Shown here: positions 26,926 to 34,718 of the stretch, piece by piece
How positions within the stretch are numbered: position 1 is the stretch's first letter
Layout of the letters: every line of letters begins with the position of its first letter
Program-made: the position numbers and the translations under genes
The notes under the pieces: generated by a model
Told to the model about the DNA's origin: nothing
What the model saw: only the letters and a program-made list of their open reading frames with translations
The model's database searches: none
DNA from: Pseudomonadota bacterium
GTDB lineage: Bacteria; Pseudomonadota; Gammaproteobacteria; Burkholderiales; Burkholderiaceae_C
Direction: 5' to 3'
NCBI GenBank assembly: GCA_963205115.1
Contig: CAUJHV010000005.1
Coordinates: 1 to 64,000, forward strand
DNA: 64,000 nt

Positions 26926-26939
26926 GTGCGCCAGCGCAC
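26926..26939. promoter_or_regulatory. Inverted repeat before the BTAD regulator gene
   Basis: GTGCG-CCAG-CGCAC, a perfect 5+5 repeat, is flanked by CACCA (26916-26920) and TGGTG (26941-26945), giving a larger nested dyad. It sits directly upstream of the -35 of the promoter at 26940-26968, so it could be an operator. Confidence 0.35.
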
Positions 26940-26968
26940 TTGGTGGCGCGAGGCCGCCTGCCTAGGAT
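26940..26968 (+). promoter_or_regulatory. Candidate promoter for the BTAD regulator gene
   Basis: TTGGTG and TAGGAT with exactly 17 bases between them. The matches to TTGACA and TATAAT are moderate (three and four of six). A transcript would start near 26975, giving a leader of about 80 bases before ATG 27054. Confidence 0.35.
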
Positions 26969-27053
26969 CGCTCCTCAGCGAACCGACCACCACAAGCCGC
27001 ACCGGGTTCTGCACCCGGCCCGGCAAGGTTCACGGTTCCATCAGGAGGACACG

Positions 27054-27920
27054 ATGCAAGCCATTCCCGCCCCGTCGCCGCCGGCAAGCCCGCTCCCGCG
27101 CGAGTCGTCCCTGCGTGGCGACTCCGCCGGCACCACCACGCCGATCGCCAACGCAGCCGCCGATCCCCAGCTGGCGATGGGTGTGCAGCTGCTCGACGGC
27201 TTTCGCCTGTGGGTCGCCGGACAGCCCGTCACGGACCTGCCGCACGGCAAGGCCGCGTCGCTGTTCAAGCTGCTGGTCCTGCACCGCGGACGGCCCGTCG
27301 CGCGCTCGCGCCTGTGCAGCCTGTACTGGCCGGATGCCGACGCCGCCAGCGCGCGCAACAACCTGAACGTCAGCATGACGCGCCTGCGCCGGCTGCTGGG
27401 TTCGGCCGCGCAGATCTGCTTCGCCGACGAGGCCTACCAGCTGCTCGTGCCGGGCCCGGTCTGGGTCGACGCCGAGCACTTCGAGCAGCTGGCCGAACAC
27501 GGTGCCTGCGCCGAAGGCCGCATTCAGCTGGACGAGGCACAAGCGGCCTATGCCGAAGCCGCGCGGCTCTATCTGAGCGACCTGGTGCCCGACATCGGCG
27601 GCGATGCCGCGCTGGGCACACGCGCGCAGCAGCTGCGCGACCGCCTGCACCAGGTGCTGGCGCGCCTGGCGGCCCTGCGCGAGTCCAGCGGCGACTGGCA
27701 CGGCTGCGTGCGGCCCGCCCTGCGTGCGCTGGAACTCGACGAGTGCAACGAGGCGGCGCACCGCCAGCTCATGCGCTGCTATGCGCGGCTGGACCAACCG
27801 CTGGAGGTGGAGCGCCAGTACCGCCGATGCGTCAGCGTGCTGCGCGCCTTGCTGGGCATGCACCCCAGCGAGGAGACCACGGCCCAGTACCGCAAGCTGG
27901 CCGTCCGGCTGGCGGCCTGA
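27054..27920 (+). CDS. BTAD-domain (SARP-like) transcriptional regulator
   Basis: A 288-residue regulator. After a Pro/Ala-rich N-terminus, residues ~42-125 form a winged-helix DNA-binding domain (LLDGFRLWVAGQPV, then FKLLVLHRGRPVARSRL and NLNVSMTRLRRLLG). Residues ~140-288 form a bacterial transcriptional activation domain of TPR-like helices (AHRQLMRCYARLDQPLEVER). This layout is that of SARP regulators of actinomycetes. Short BTAD proteins occur in Proteobacteria but are less common, and few targets are known. AGGAGG at 27043-27048 fixes the start. It follows a Crp-type regulator and precedes a secreted protein/M48 protease set which it may control. Confidence 0.85.
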   Translation: MQAIPAPSPPASPLPRESSLRGDSAGTTTPIANAAADPQLAMGVQLLDGFRLWVAGQPVTDLPHGKAASLFKLLVLHRGRPVARSRLCSLYWPDADAASARNNLNVSMTRLRRLLGSAAQICFADEAYQLLVPGPVWVDAEHFEQLAEHGACAEGRIQLDEAQAAYAEAARLYLSDLVPDIGGDAALGTRAQQLRDRLHQVLARLAALRESSGDWHGCVRPALRALELDECNEAAHRQLMRCYARLDQPLEVERQYRRCVSVLRALLGMHPSEETTAQYRKLAVRLAA

Positions 27921-27929
27921 TGGGGCTCG

Positions 27930-27955
27930 ACACCCGGCGCCGAAGCGTCGGGTGT
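27930..27955 (+). other. Strong hairpin after the BTAD gene
   Basis: ACACCCGGCG-CCGAAG-CGTCGGGTGT forms a 10-base-pair stem (one G-U pair) with a six-base loop, starting ten bases after the BTAD stop codon. No T-run follows, so it may act with Rho or stabilise the 3' end of the message. Confidence 0.5.
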
Positions 27956-28045
27956 GGGCTGTACGCCACTGAGTTGTCAACTTAGGGCTCGCCTGCCTGA
28001 GACGCCGCGGCAACATGCTGCTATATCCCTTCGACGCCCCGCGCC

Positions 28046-28804
28046 ATGCTCGCCTTTTCCACGCCCACGTCCCGCTTGCTGTCTGCCCTGGTCCTCGCCG
28101 CGGCGCTGGTCGCATCGTCCGGCGCGCTTGCCCAGGCCAGCGCGCCGGCAGCGGCGGCCGCGCCCGCTGCCGGCTCCAAGAACCTGGCGCCGGGTTTTGC
28201 CGGATTTGCACCCACCGACAAGCTGGTGCTGGTGCCCATGGACGTCGAACTCTTCGAGCTCGGCGTAGGGGGCGTGACAGAGCCCAAGGCCGAATGGACC
28301 GCAGCCGCGCAGCTGCACATGAAGGCCGCCATCGCCGAGCGCAAGGCGGGCATGAAGCTGGCGACGGTCGATCTGGCCGAACGTGAGGCCGACGACTTCG
28401 CCGAGCCGATGTCGCTGCACGCGGCGGTGGCGCAGTCGATCGGCTTCCACCACCTGGGCGCGACAAACTTCAACTTGCCCACCAAGGCCGGGCAGCTGAA
28501 CTGGAGCTTCGGCGATGCATTCCAGGGCCTGGCGCAGAAGACCGGGGCGCGCTACGGCCTGTTCGTCTGGGTGCGCGACTACTACGCCAGCGCCGAGCGC
28601 AAGGCCATGATGGTGGGCCTGGCGCTGTTGGGCGTGGTGCTGCCCGGCGGCGCGCAGCTGGCCTACGCCTCGCTGGTCGACCTGCAGACCGGCCAGGTCG
28701 TGTGGTTCAACCGGCTGCTGCGCGGCCATGGCGACCTGCGCGAAGCCAAGCCCGCGCAGGAGTCGGTCGGCGCGCTGCTGCAGAACTTTCCCGCGGTGCG
28801 ATGA
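28046..28804 (+). CDS. Secreted protein of unknown function
   Basis: A 252-residue protein. Residues 1-29 are a Sec signal (cleavage near GALAQA), followed by a Pro/Ala-rich linker to residue ~48. The body begins with a strand reading APTDKLVLVPMDVELFELG and contains a hydrophobic segment at about 192-212 (VGLALLGVVLPGGAQLAYASL) followed by DLQTGQVVWFNRLL. I do not recognise a named family. Its stop codon overlaps the ATG of the M48 protease gene, and a lipoprotein gene overlaps that in turn. The three products are therefore probably made together and act in the periplasm or outer membrane. Confidence 0.75.
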   Translation: MLAFSTPTSRLLSALVLAAALVASSGALAQASAPAAAAAPAAGSKNLAPGFAGFAPTDKLVLVPMDVELFELGVGGVTEPKAEWTAAAQLHMKAAIAERKAGMKLATVDLAEREADDFAEPMSLHAAVAQSIGFHHLGATNFNLPTKAGQLNWSFGDAFQGLAQKTGARYGLFVWVRDYYASAERKAMMVGLALLGVVLPGGAQLAYASLVDLQTGQVVWFNRLLRGHGDLREAKPAQESVGALLQNFPAVR

Positions 28805-29982
28805 AGCGTCGCGCCTGGCTGCGCTGGGGCTGCGCGCATTGCGCGGGCTTCGGCGTGCTGGCCGCCGCACGCGCTGCCGACGGCGCACCGCCCGCGCCGG
28901 TCGACGATGCCTACGAGCCGCCGGCGCGCTTCGTGCGCCCGGACATCGCCACGGACGAAGGCGGCTTGTGGGCCTTGATGGACCGCGAAGAGACGCGGCT
29001 GCGGCGCAGCGCCTTTCGCATGCGCGAGGACGCGCTGGCGGGCTACCTCACGGCACTGGTCTGCCGGCTGGCCGGCGAGCATTGCCCCGACGTTCGTGTG
29101 TACCCCGTGCGCACACCCTACTTCAACGCCAACATGGCGCCCAACGGCATGATGCAGGTCTGGAGCGGCCTGCTGCTGCGCGTGGACAACGAGGCGCAGC
29201 TGGCCGCCGTGCTGGCGCACGAGATCGGCCATTACCTGCGCCGGCACTCGCTGGAAATGCTGCGCGACGTGCGCAGCCGCACGGCCTTCGGGGCCTTCCT
29301 GGGCCTGTTCGGTATCGTGGGACTGGTCGGCCAGATGGCCAACATCGCCAGCCTGATGGCTTTTTCCCGCGACAAGGAGCGCGAAGCCGACCGCATCAGC
29401 ATCACGCTGCTGAAGAAGTCCGGCTACGACGCCGGTGAGGCGGCCAAGATCTGGGCCCATCTGCTGGCCGAAGCGCGGGCCACGCCCGATGTCGATCCGT
29501 CGAAGAACAGCGTGCTGTTCGCCACGCACCCGCCTTCGGACGAGCGCCGCCAGACGCTCGAGAACCTGGCGCTGGGCAGCACGGGCCGCACCGGTGCGTC
29601 GGAATTCCGCGCCGTGATGGCCCCGCTGCGGCGCACGCTGCTGGAAGACGAGATCAAGCGCAACCGTCCGTATGAAAGCGTCGAGCTGATCAGCCGCCTG
29701 CTCGGCCACGAGCCCGGCAGCGCCGAGCTGCTGCACTTTCGCGGCGAAGGATTCATGCTGCGCGCCACGCCCGGCGATGCCGATCTGGCATGGGCAGACT
29801 TCCAGGCCGCCGTGCAGACCGGCCAGCCGCTGCCCGTGACCCACCGCGCGCTGGGCGCCCTGCACCGCAAGCGCAACGAGCCTGCCGCCGCGCGCGACGC
29901 CTGGCAGCGCTATCTCGAACTCGCGCCGTCGGCCCCCGACGCCGCGCTCATCCGACAAGCTCTCGAGGAACTGAAGACATGA
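28801..29982 (+). CDS. M48-family metalloprotease, periplasmic
   Basis: A 393-residue zinc peptidase of family M48 (Oma1/BepA/LoiP type). The zinc motif is HEIGHYLRRH at residues 140-149, with Glu195 in EREAD as the third ligand. An N-terminal signal-like segment (residues 1-25, cleavage near AAARA) suggests export. Residues ~250-390 look helical and TPR-like, as in BepA, which assists outer-membrane protein assembly and quality control. ATG 28801 overlaps the stop of the preceding gene, and the end overlaps the start of the following lipoprotein gene. Confidence 0.88.
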   Translation: MKRRAWLRWGCAHCAGFGVLAAARAADGAPPAPVDDAYEPPARFVRPDIATDEGGLWALMDREETRLRRSAFRMREDALAGYLTALVCRLAGEHCPDVRVYPVRTPYFNANMAPNGMMQVWSGLLLRVDNEAQLAAVLAHEIGHYLRRHSLEMLRDVRSRTAFGAFLGLFGIVGLVGQMANIASLMAFSRDKEREADRISITLLKKSGYDAGEAAKIWAHLLAEARATPDVDPSKNSVLFATHPPSDERRQTLENLALGSTGRTGASEFRAVMAPLRRTLLEDEIKRNRPYESVELISRLLGHEPGSAELLHFRGEGFMLRATPGDADLAWADFQAAVQTGQPLPVTHRALGALHRKRNEPAAARDAWQRYLELAPSAPDAALIRQALEELKT

Positions 29983-30578
29983 TGACCCTTCACACCGCGC
30001 CGCACCGGCGCCGGCTCCTGATGGCCGCCGTGGCCGCGCTGGCTGCCGGCTGCGCGCAGATCACGCACGTGGCCACCGGCGACACCGTCGTGCGCGAGCG
30101 CCTGACCGTGACCGTGGACAAGGCCTGGAACCAGTTTCCCAACGGGCTGGGCGAAGGCATCCCGACCTGGACACAGGACGGCGTCACCGTCGACGCGCTG
30201 CGCTTCTACGTCGGCCTGAAGGACGGCGCGCTGCTCGCGCCCACGCCCAGCGCGCCCAAGGGCACCAAGCCGCTGGCCTTCGCCAGCAGCATGCAGACAG
30301 CCGACATCGTGGGCCTGTTCGAGGCGCTGTATTCGCGCGGCGGCTCGCAGTTCACGCTCGACCGCGTCGAACCCGCGCGCTTTGCGGGCCAGCCCGGCTT
30401 CCGCTTCGAGTTCAGCAGCATCCGCAAGCTCGACGAGGTCCGCCTCAAAGGCATCGCCTGGGGCGCCGTGCACCAGGGCGAGCTGTTCGTCGTCACCTAC
30501 ACCGCGCCGCGCCTGGGTTTCTTCGATCGACACGTGAAGAGCGCGGAAGCCATCGCCGCCTCGGCACGCATCCGCTGA
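29979..30578 (+). CDS. Lipoprotein of unknown function
   Basis: A 199-residue lipoprotein with signal MMTLHTAPHRRRLLMA and lipobox LAAGC (about residue 24). The mature part has a strand-rich pattern (VRERLTVTVDKAWNQF, GFRFEFSSIRKLDEVRLKG, LFVVTYTAPRLGFFDRH) resembling small periplasmic sandwich proteins, but no named domain is recognised. ATG 29979 overlaps the stop codon of the M48 gene, so translation is likely coupled. It may be a partner or substrate-presenting factor of that protease; this is inference from position only. Confidence 0.75.
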   Translation: MMTLHTAPHRRRLLMAAVAALAAGCAQITHVATGDTVVRERLTVTVDKAWNQFPNGLGEGIPTWTQDGVTVDALRFYVGLKDGALLAPTPSAPKGTKPLAFASSMQTADIVGLFEALYSRGGSQFTLDRVEPARFAGQPGFRFEFSSIRKLDEVRLKGIAWGAVHQGELFVVTYTAPRLGFFDRHVKSAEAIAASARIR

Positions 30579-30638
30579 GCACAGGCCCGGCAGGGCCTGG
30601 ACCCGGGGCGCCACCGGCGGCAGGCCTATGATGTCGGC

Positions 30639-31889
30639 ATGGCACACGATGGCGATGTCCTGATCGTCGGCGCCGGCCCCGCAGGCCTGGCACTGGCACG
30701 CGCGCTGGCCGATGTCGGCCTGCAATCCGTGGTCCTCGAACAGGCGCCCCAGGCGGCCATCGAGAACCCTTCCGAAGACGGGCGCGACATCGCGCTGACG
30801 CACCGCGCACGGCGCATCATGGGCGAACTGGGCCTGTGGGAGCTGCTGCCGGCCGAAGACATCGCGCCGCTGCGCGAGGCCCGCGTGGTCGATGGCGATT
30901 CGCGCACGGCCTCGCTGCACTTCAGCCCCGGCCGCACCGGCCTGGAAGCCCTGGGCTGGCTGGTGCCCAACCACCGGATCCGCCGCGCCGCCTGGCAGGC
31001 CGCCAGCAGCCGCCCCGAGGTGCGTGTGCTGTTCGGCGCCTCGGTCACCGCGCTGTCGCTGGCCGACGACCACGGCCGCGTCACGCTGGCCGACGGACGC
31101 AGCTTCAGCGCGCCGCTGGTGGTGGCCGCCGACAGCCGTTTCTCCAACGTGCGCCGCATGGCCGGCATCGGCGCCTGGGTGCACGACTTCGCGCGCAGCG
31201 TGGTGGTCGGGCGGGTCGCCCATGCCAACGACTCCGAAGGCATCGCCTGGGAGTGCTTCCGCTACGGCAATACGCTGGCCCTGCTGCCGATGAACAACCG
31301 CCAGTCCTCGGCTGTGGTCACCGTGCCCAGCAGCCGCGCACCCGAGTGGCAGGCGCTGTCCGATGACGAATTCGTGGCACGCGTGCAGCTGCAGGCGCCA
31401 TCGGCCCTGGGCGCGCTCAAAGCGGCGGGACCGCGCCACCACTATCCGCTGGTGGGCGTGTATGCACACCGCTTCACCGCACAGCGCTTCGCGCTGATCG
31501 GCGACTCCGCCGTCGGCATGCACCCGGTGACGGCGCATGGCTACAACTTCGGCCTCTACGGCGTCGAGGTGCTCACGCGCGCATTGCGCCGCGCGCGCCA
31601 GTCGGGGCAGGACATCGGCCGCGCCGACGTGCTGTCCACCTACGGCGACGAACACCGGCGCACCACGATGCCGACGTATTTCGGCACGAATGCCATCGTC
31701 AAGCTCTTCACCGACGATCACGGCCCGGCCAAGCTGGCGCGGCGCGCCTTGCTGGCAGCGGCGGAAAACCTGCCGCCCTTCAGCCAGGTCGTGAAGGCCG
31801 CCATCACGCAGCAGTTGACCGGCGTGAGCACGCTGCCCGGGTTCGGCCGCCCTGCGCGCCGCGACTCGCAGCACCGCACGACGCCCTGA
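30639..31889 (+). CDS. UbiH/UbiF/COQ6-family FAD-dependent hydroxylase
   Basis: A 416-residue flavoprotein monooxygenase of the ubiquinone-biosynthesis hydroxylase group. The FAD-binding GxGxxG is VLIVGAGPAGLAL at residues 7-19. The second motif is VVAADSRFS (DG-like, with Asp-Ser instead of Asp-Gly) and the third is GDSAVGMHPVTAHGYNFGL near residue 288, where the FAD phosphate binds. UbiH-type enzymes hydroxylate the ubiquinone ring; others act on phenols. Which position is modified cannot be read from the sequence. The Asp-Ser variant and the isolated location leave room for a role outside ubiquinone synthesis. Confidence 0.87.
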   Translation: MAHDGDVLIVGAGPAGLALARALADVGLQSVVLEQAPQAAIENPSEDGRDIALTHRARRIMGELGLWELLPAEDIAPLREARVVDGDSRTASLHFSPGRTGLEALGWLVPNHRIRRAAWQAASSRPEVRVLFGASVTALSLADDHGRVTLADGRSFSAPLVVAADSRFSNVRRMAGIGAWVHDFARSVVVGRVAHANDSEGIAWECFRYGNTLALLPMNNRQSSAVVTVPSSRAPEWQALSDDEFVARVQLQAPSALGALKAAGPRHHYPLVGVYAHRFTAQRFALIGDSAVGMHPVTAHGYNFGLYGVEVLTRALRRARQSGQDIGRADVLSTYGDEHRRTTMPTYFGTNAIVKLFTDDHGPAKLARRALLAAAENLPPFSQVVKAAITQQLTGVSTLPGFGRPARRDSQHRTTP

Positions 31890-32161
31890 GCGTCGACCGG
31901 CGTCCGTCGTACCTCCCCGCGCGGGCCGCGCCATGCGCGATACCGCAGCGCGTGGGCGTGCGCCTGTGAATTTCGTCACGGCCGCGGTCTTCGTGTCGAC
32001 AACGCGCACCGAAAGCGTGCGACATGCACGTTAGATTTGCACAAGGGCGCTCCGCTGTGCGTGCGCGGGCCCCCAAGAAGAACGATTTATCGAGGGTCCT
32101 GGGTGATTGACACGCGGGCCGCCAGTCCTGCCCGTGCAGCCCGTCGAGGGCCGCCTTTTTC
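31890..32161 (+). other. 272-base intergenic region with terminal hairpin and T-run
   Basis: No reading frame here looks coding. The middle part is richer in A+T than its surroundings. It contains CGCAC-CGAAAGC-GTGCG (about 32005-32021). Near the end, GCCC-GTCGA-GGGC is followed by CGCC and five T (32138-32160), directly before the annotated start of the glycosyltransferase. This could be the end of a small RNA or an attenuator-type leader. Confidence 0.35.
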
Positions 32162-33463
32162 ATGTCTTCATCAGCAACCCACGCACGTTCCACCGCCCCT
32201 CGGGCCCACGCGCCACTGCGCGAAGGGCCGCACCTCCCGCCGCTGCCGTTCACGCCGCTGATCGCGCGGGTGCTGCTGGCCATCAACATACCGCTCGTGG
32301 TCCATGACGGCGTGACTTATACGGACGGGTTGTGGGCGCACGATCTGGCGCGGCACCTGGACTACCTGCCCCAGTTGACCCTGTTCTGCCCGGTGCACGA
32401 AGGCGCCCCGCCGCCGGGACATGTGCCGCTGGACTTCGAAGGCCGCTTCAAGGGCCTGCAGGTGCGACCGGCGCCCCCTTCAGCCAACACGGCCCAGAGC
32501 CTGGCCCGCGCGGGCCGGACGATGCGCGCCGCCTGGGCGGCCGCCAAGGACGCCGACATCGTGCAGGGCAGCCCCATCGGCTGGCCGCTTCCTTTGGGCT
32601 ATTTCACCTACGTGGCCGCCCGGCTGCAGAAGCGGTTCCATTTCACCGTCTTCGAGTCCGCGCCTTGGAAGCCGCTGCCCGGTGAACGCCACACACCGCG
32701 ACACGGCCTGATGGCCTGGGCCGCACGCCGCATCGCCCGCGGATCCGACCTGACGATGTTGACCAGCCACGACCAGATGCGCGATCTGCTCGGCGGGCAC
32801 GCGCCGCATGCGCACATCTTTCGCGCCGCCTGGATCGAGCGCAGCCGGGTGCTGGATACCGCCACCGTGCTGGCACGCCGCGTGGCGCGTGCCGGGATGC
32901 CCCTGGTGGTCGGCTTTGCGGCCCGCCTGGTCGCGGCCAAGGGCCTGGACGTCCTGCTGCAGGCCATGCACCTGATCCCCGACCACGTGCCGGTCCAGGT
33001 GCGGGTCATCGGCGAAGGTGAAGGCGAGGCCCTGGTGCGGGCCTTCGTGCCGCGCGCCGGGTCGGCCGTGCGCTTGCACTTCGAACCGCAGCTGGCCTAT
33101 GGCGATGCCTTCTTCAAGGAGCTCGACCGCTGGGACATCGCCTGCGTGCCCAGCCTGTCCAGCGAACAGCCGCGCATCATCTTCGACGCCTTCGCACGTG
33201 GCCTGCCCGTGCTGGTGAGCGACATGCCGGCCCTGCTGGAGTGCGTGGACGAAGGCGTCACCGGCTATGCCGTGCCCCGCGGCGACGCCCCGGCCCTGGC
33301 ACAGGCCATCACCGGGCTGGCGATGGATCCGGTGCGCATCGACATCTGCGTGTCGGCCGTGCTGCAACGCGCGGCACAGCAGACCCACGAACACATGCAT
33401 GCGGATCGCTGCCAGCTGCTGACGCAGGCCTGGAACCGCTGGCGCGAAGCCAGCGACGGCTGA
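32162..33463 (+). CDS. Glycosyltransferase (GT-B, family 4-like)
   Basis: A 433-residue GT-B fold glycosyltransferase. The N-terminal acceptor half starts near VLLAINIPLVVHDGVTYTDG. The C-terminal half has the donor-site features VVGFAARLVAAKGLDVLLQA, RVIGEGEGEALV and EQPRIIFDAFARGLPVLVSD, with the E-x7-E type motif typical of family 4. Sugar donor and acceptor are unknown, and no polysaccharide cluster surrounds it. The start is doubtful: ATG 32162 comes right after a T-run and has no Shine-Dalgarno. GTG 32270, 36 codons later, is closer to the conserved N-terminus. Confidence 0.85.
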   Translation: MSSSATHARSTAPRAHAPLREGPHLPPLPFTPLIARVLLAINIPLVVHDGVTYTDGLWAHDLARHLDYLPQLTLFCPVHEGAPPPGHVPLDFEGRFKGLQVRPAPPSANTAQSLARAGRTMRAAWAAAKDADIVQGSPIGWPLPLGYFTYVAARLQKRFHFTVFESAPWKPLPGERHTPRHGLMAWAARRIARGSDLTMLTSHDQMRDLLGGHAPHAHIFRAAWIERSRVLDTATVLARRVARAGMPLVVGFAARLVAAKGLDVLLQAMHLIPDHVPVQVRVIGEGEGEALVRAFVPRAGSAVRLHFEPQLAYGDAFFKELDRWDIACVPSLSSEQPRIIFDAFARGLPVLVSDMPALLECVDEGVTGYAVPRGDAPALAQAITGLAMDPVRIDICVSAVLQRAAQQTHEHMHADRCQLLTQAWNRWREASDG

Positions 33464-33469
33464 GTCGGA

Positions 33470-33499
33470 CGACAAGGCCCACCTGCGTGGGGCTTGTCG
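33470..33499. other. Hairpin between convergent glycosyltransferase and korB genes
   Basis: CGACAAGGCCCAC-CTGC-GTGGGGCTTGTCG is a 13-base stem with one mismatch and a 4-base loop, starting six bases after the glycosyltransferase stop. No T-run lies on either side. It could still act as a bidirectional 3'-end structure between the two convergent genes. Confidence 0.45.
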
Positions 33500-33571
33500 C
33501 CTACGAAGGCCGGAAGACATCTCGTGTCTGACGGCTGAGTCGCGCGGCACGCAGCCGCGTCGACCGCGTCC

Positions 33572-34627
33572 TCAGCGAAGGCTGGCGTTCAGCGCGTCCA
33601 GCGCCTGCGTCCCCGGGCACAGCTCCGCCGCACCCAACCGGTTCAGCGGCGCCTGCACGGTCTTCAGTGCCGCGTGCAGGTCGGTGGCCTGCGGATCGAC
33701 ATACAGCAGCCCGGTGGGGATTTCGCCGGCGGCCTGCAGCGTCTGCACGTGGTTCATCGCGGCGCGGCGGTCGGTGGGGTCGTGGTCGGCGTGCAGCTTG
33801 CGCAGACGCAGCATCGAGCCGTCGGGCTGCGGCACTTCGATCACTTCACCCGGCGCGGGCGAGCCCTTGAGCTCGGAGGCCAGGTCGATGAAGTCGATGC
33901 GGCTGACCGCTTCGTTGTGCTCGCGCACGTAGTCGTAGCTCTTGGTGCTGCCGGCATGGTTGTTGAAGGTCACGCAGGGGCTGACGACGTCGATGAAGGC
34001 CGCGCCGCCGTGGCGGATCGCGCCTTCGATCAGCGGCACGAGCTGGTCCTTGTCGCCCGAGAAGCCGCGGGCCACGTAGGTGGCGCCCATCAGCAGCGCC
34101 AGCCCGACCAGATCGACCGGGGCGTCGTGGTTGACCGTGCCCTTCTTGGCCACGCTGCCGCGGTCGGCAGTGGCCGAGAACTGGCCCTTGGTCAGGCCGT
34201 AGACGCCGTTGTTTTCGACGATGTAGACCATGCGCACGCCGCGGCGCATGGCATGCGCAAACTGGCCGATGCCGATGGAAGCCGAATCGCCGTCGCCGCT
34301 GACGCCCAGGTACAGCAGCTCGCGGTTGGCCAGGTTGGCACCGGTCAGCACGCTGGGCATGCGGCCGTGCACGGTGTTGAAGCCGTGGCTGGCGCCCAGG
34401 AAGTAGTCGGGCGTCTTGCTGCTGCAGCCGATGCCCGAGAGCTTGGCCACGCGGTGCGGCTGGATATCCAGCTGCCAGCAGGCCTGCACGATGGCCGCGG
34501 AGATGCTGTCGTGCCCGCAGCCGGCACACAGGGTGCTGACCTTGCCCTCGTAGTCGCGCCGCGTGTAGCCGACCTTGTTCGGCTGCAGGCTGGGGTGGTG
34601 GAGCTTGGGTTTGGCGATGTAGGTCAT
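33572..34627 (-). CDS. korB: 2-oxoacid:ferredoxin oxidoreductase, beta subunit
   Basis: A 351-residue thiamine-diphosphate-binding beta subunit of a 2-oxoacid:acceptor oxidoreductase (2-oxoglutarate or a related 2-oxoacid to acyl-CoA, CO2 and reduced ferredoxin). The ThDP motif is GDGDSASIG (residues 111-119) followed by ENNGVYGLTKGQ. Four cysteines suited to one [4Fe-4S] cluster are present: Cys34, Cys37, Cys68 and Cys218. It is the last gene of the unit korC-korA-korB. AAGGA lies about eight bases upstream of the ATG. Substrate preference between 2-oxoglutarate and branched or aryl 2-oxoacids cannot be settled from the sequence. Confidence 0.9.
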   Translation of the reverse strand: MTYIAKPKLHHPSLQPNKVGYTRRDYEGKVSTLCAGCGHDSISAAIVQACWQLDIQPHRVAKLSGIGCSSKTPDYFLGASHGFNTVHGRMPSVLTGANLANRELLYLGVSGDGDSASIGIGQFAHAMRRGVRMVYIVENNGVYGLTKGQFSATADRGSVAKKGTVNHDAPVDLVGLALLMGATYVARGFSGDKDQLVPLIEGAIRHGGAAFIDVVSPCVTFNNHAGSTKSYDYVREHNEAVSRIDFIDLASELKGSPAPGEVIEVPQPDGSMLRLRKLHADHDPTDRRAAMNHVQTLQAAGEIPTGLLYVDPQATDLHAALKTVQAPLNRLGAAELCPGTQALDALNASLR

Positions 34628-34718
34628 GAGGATTCCTTCGTGGACGCCTGACCGGCTGCCGCGCAGCCGGCCGGGGTCAGCCCTTCAGGGGCCTGCGAAC
34701 GACGTGTGCGTGTGGACG

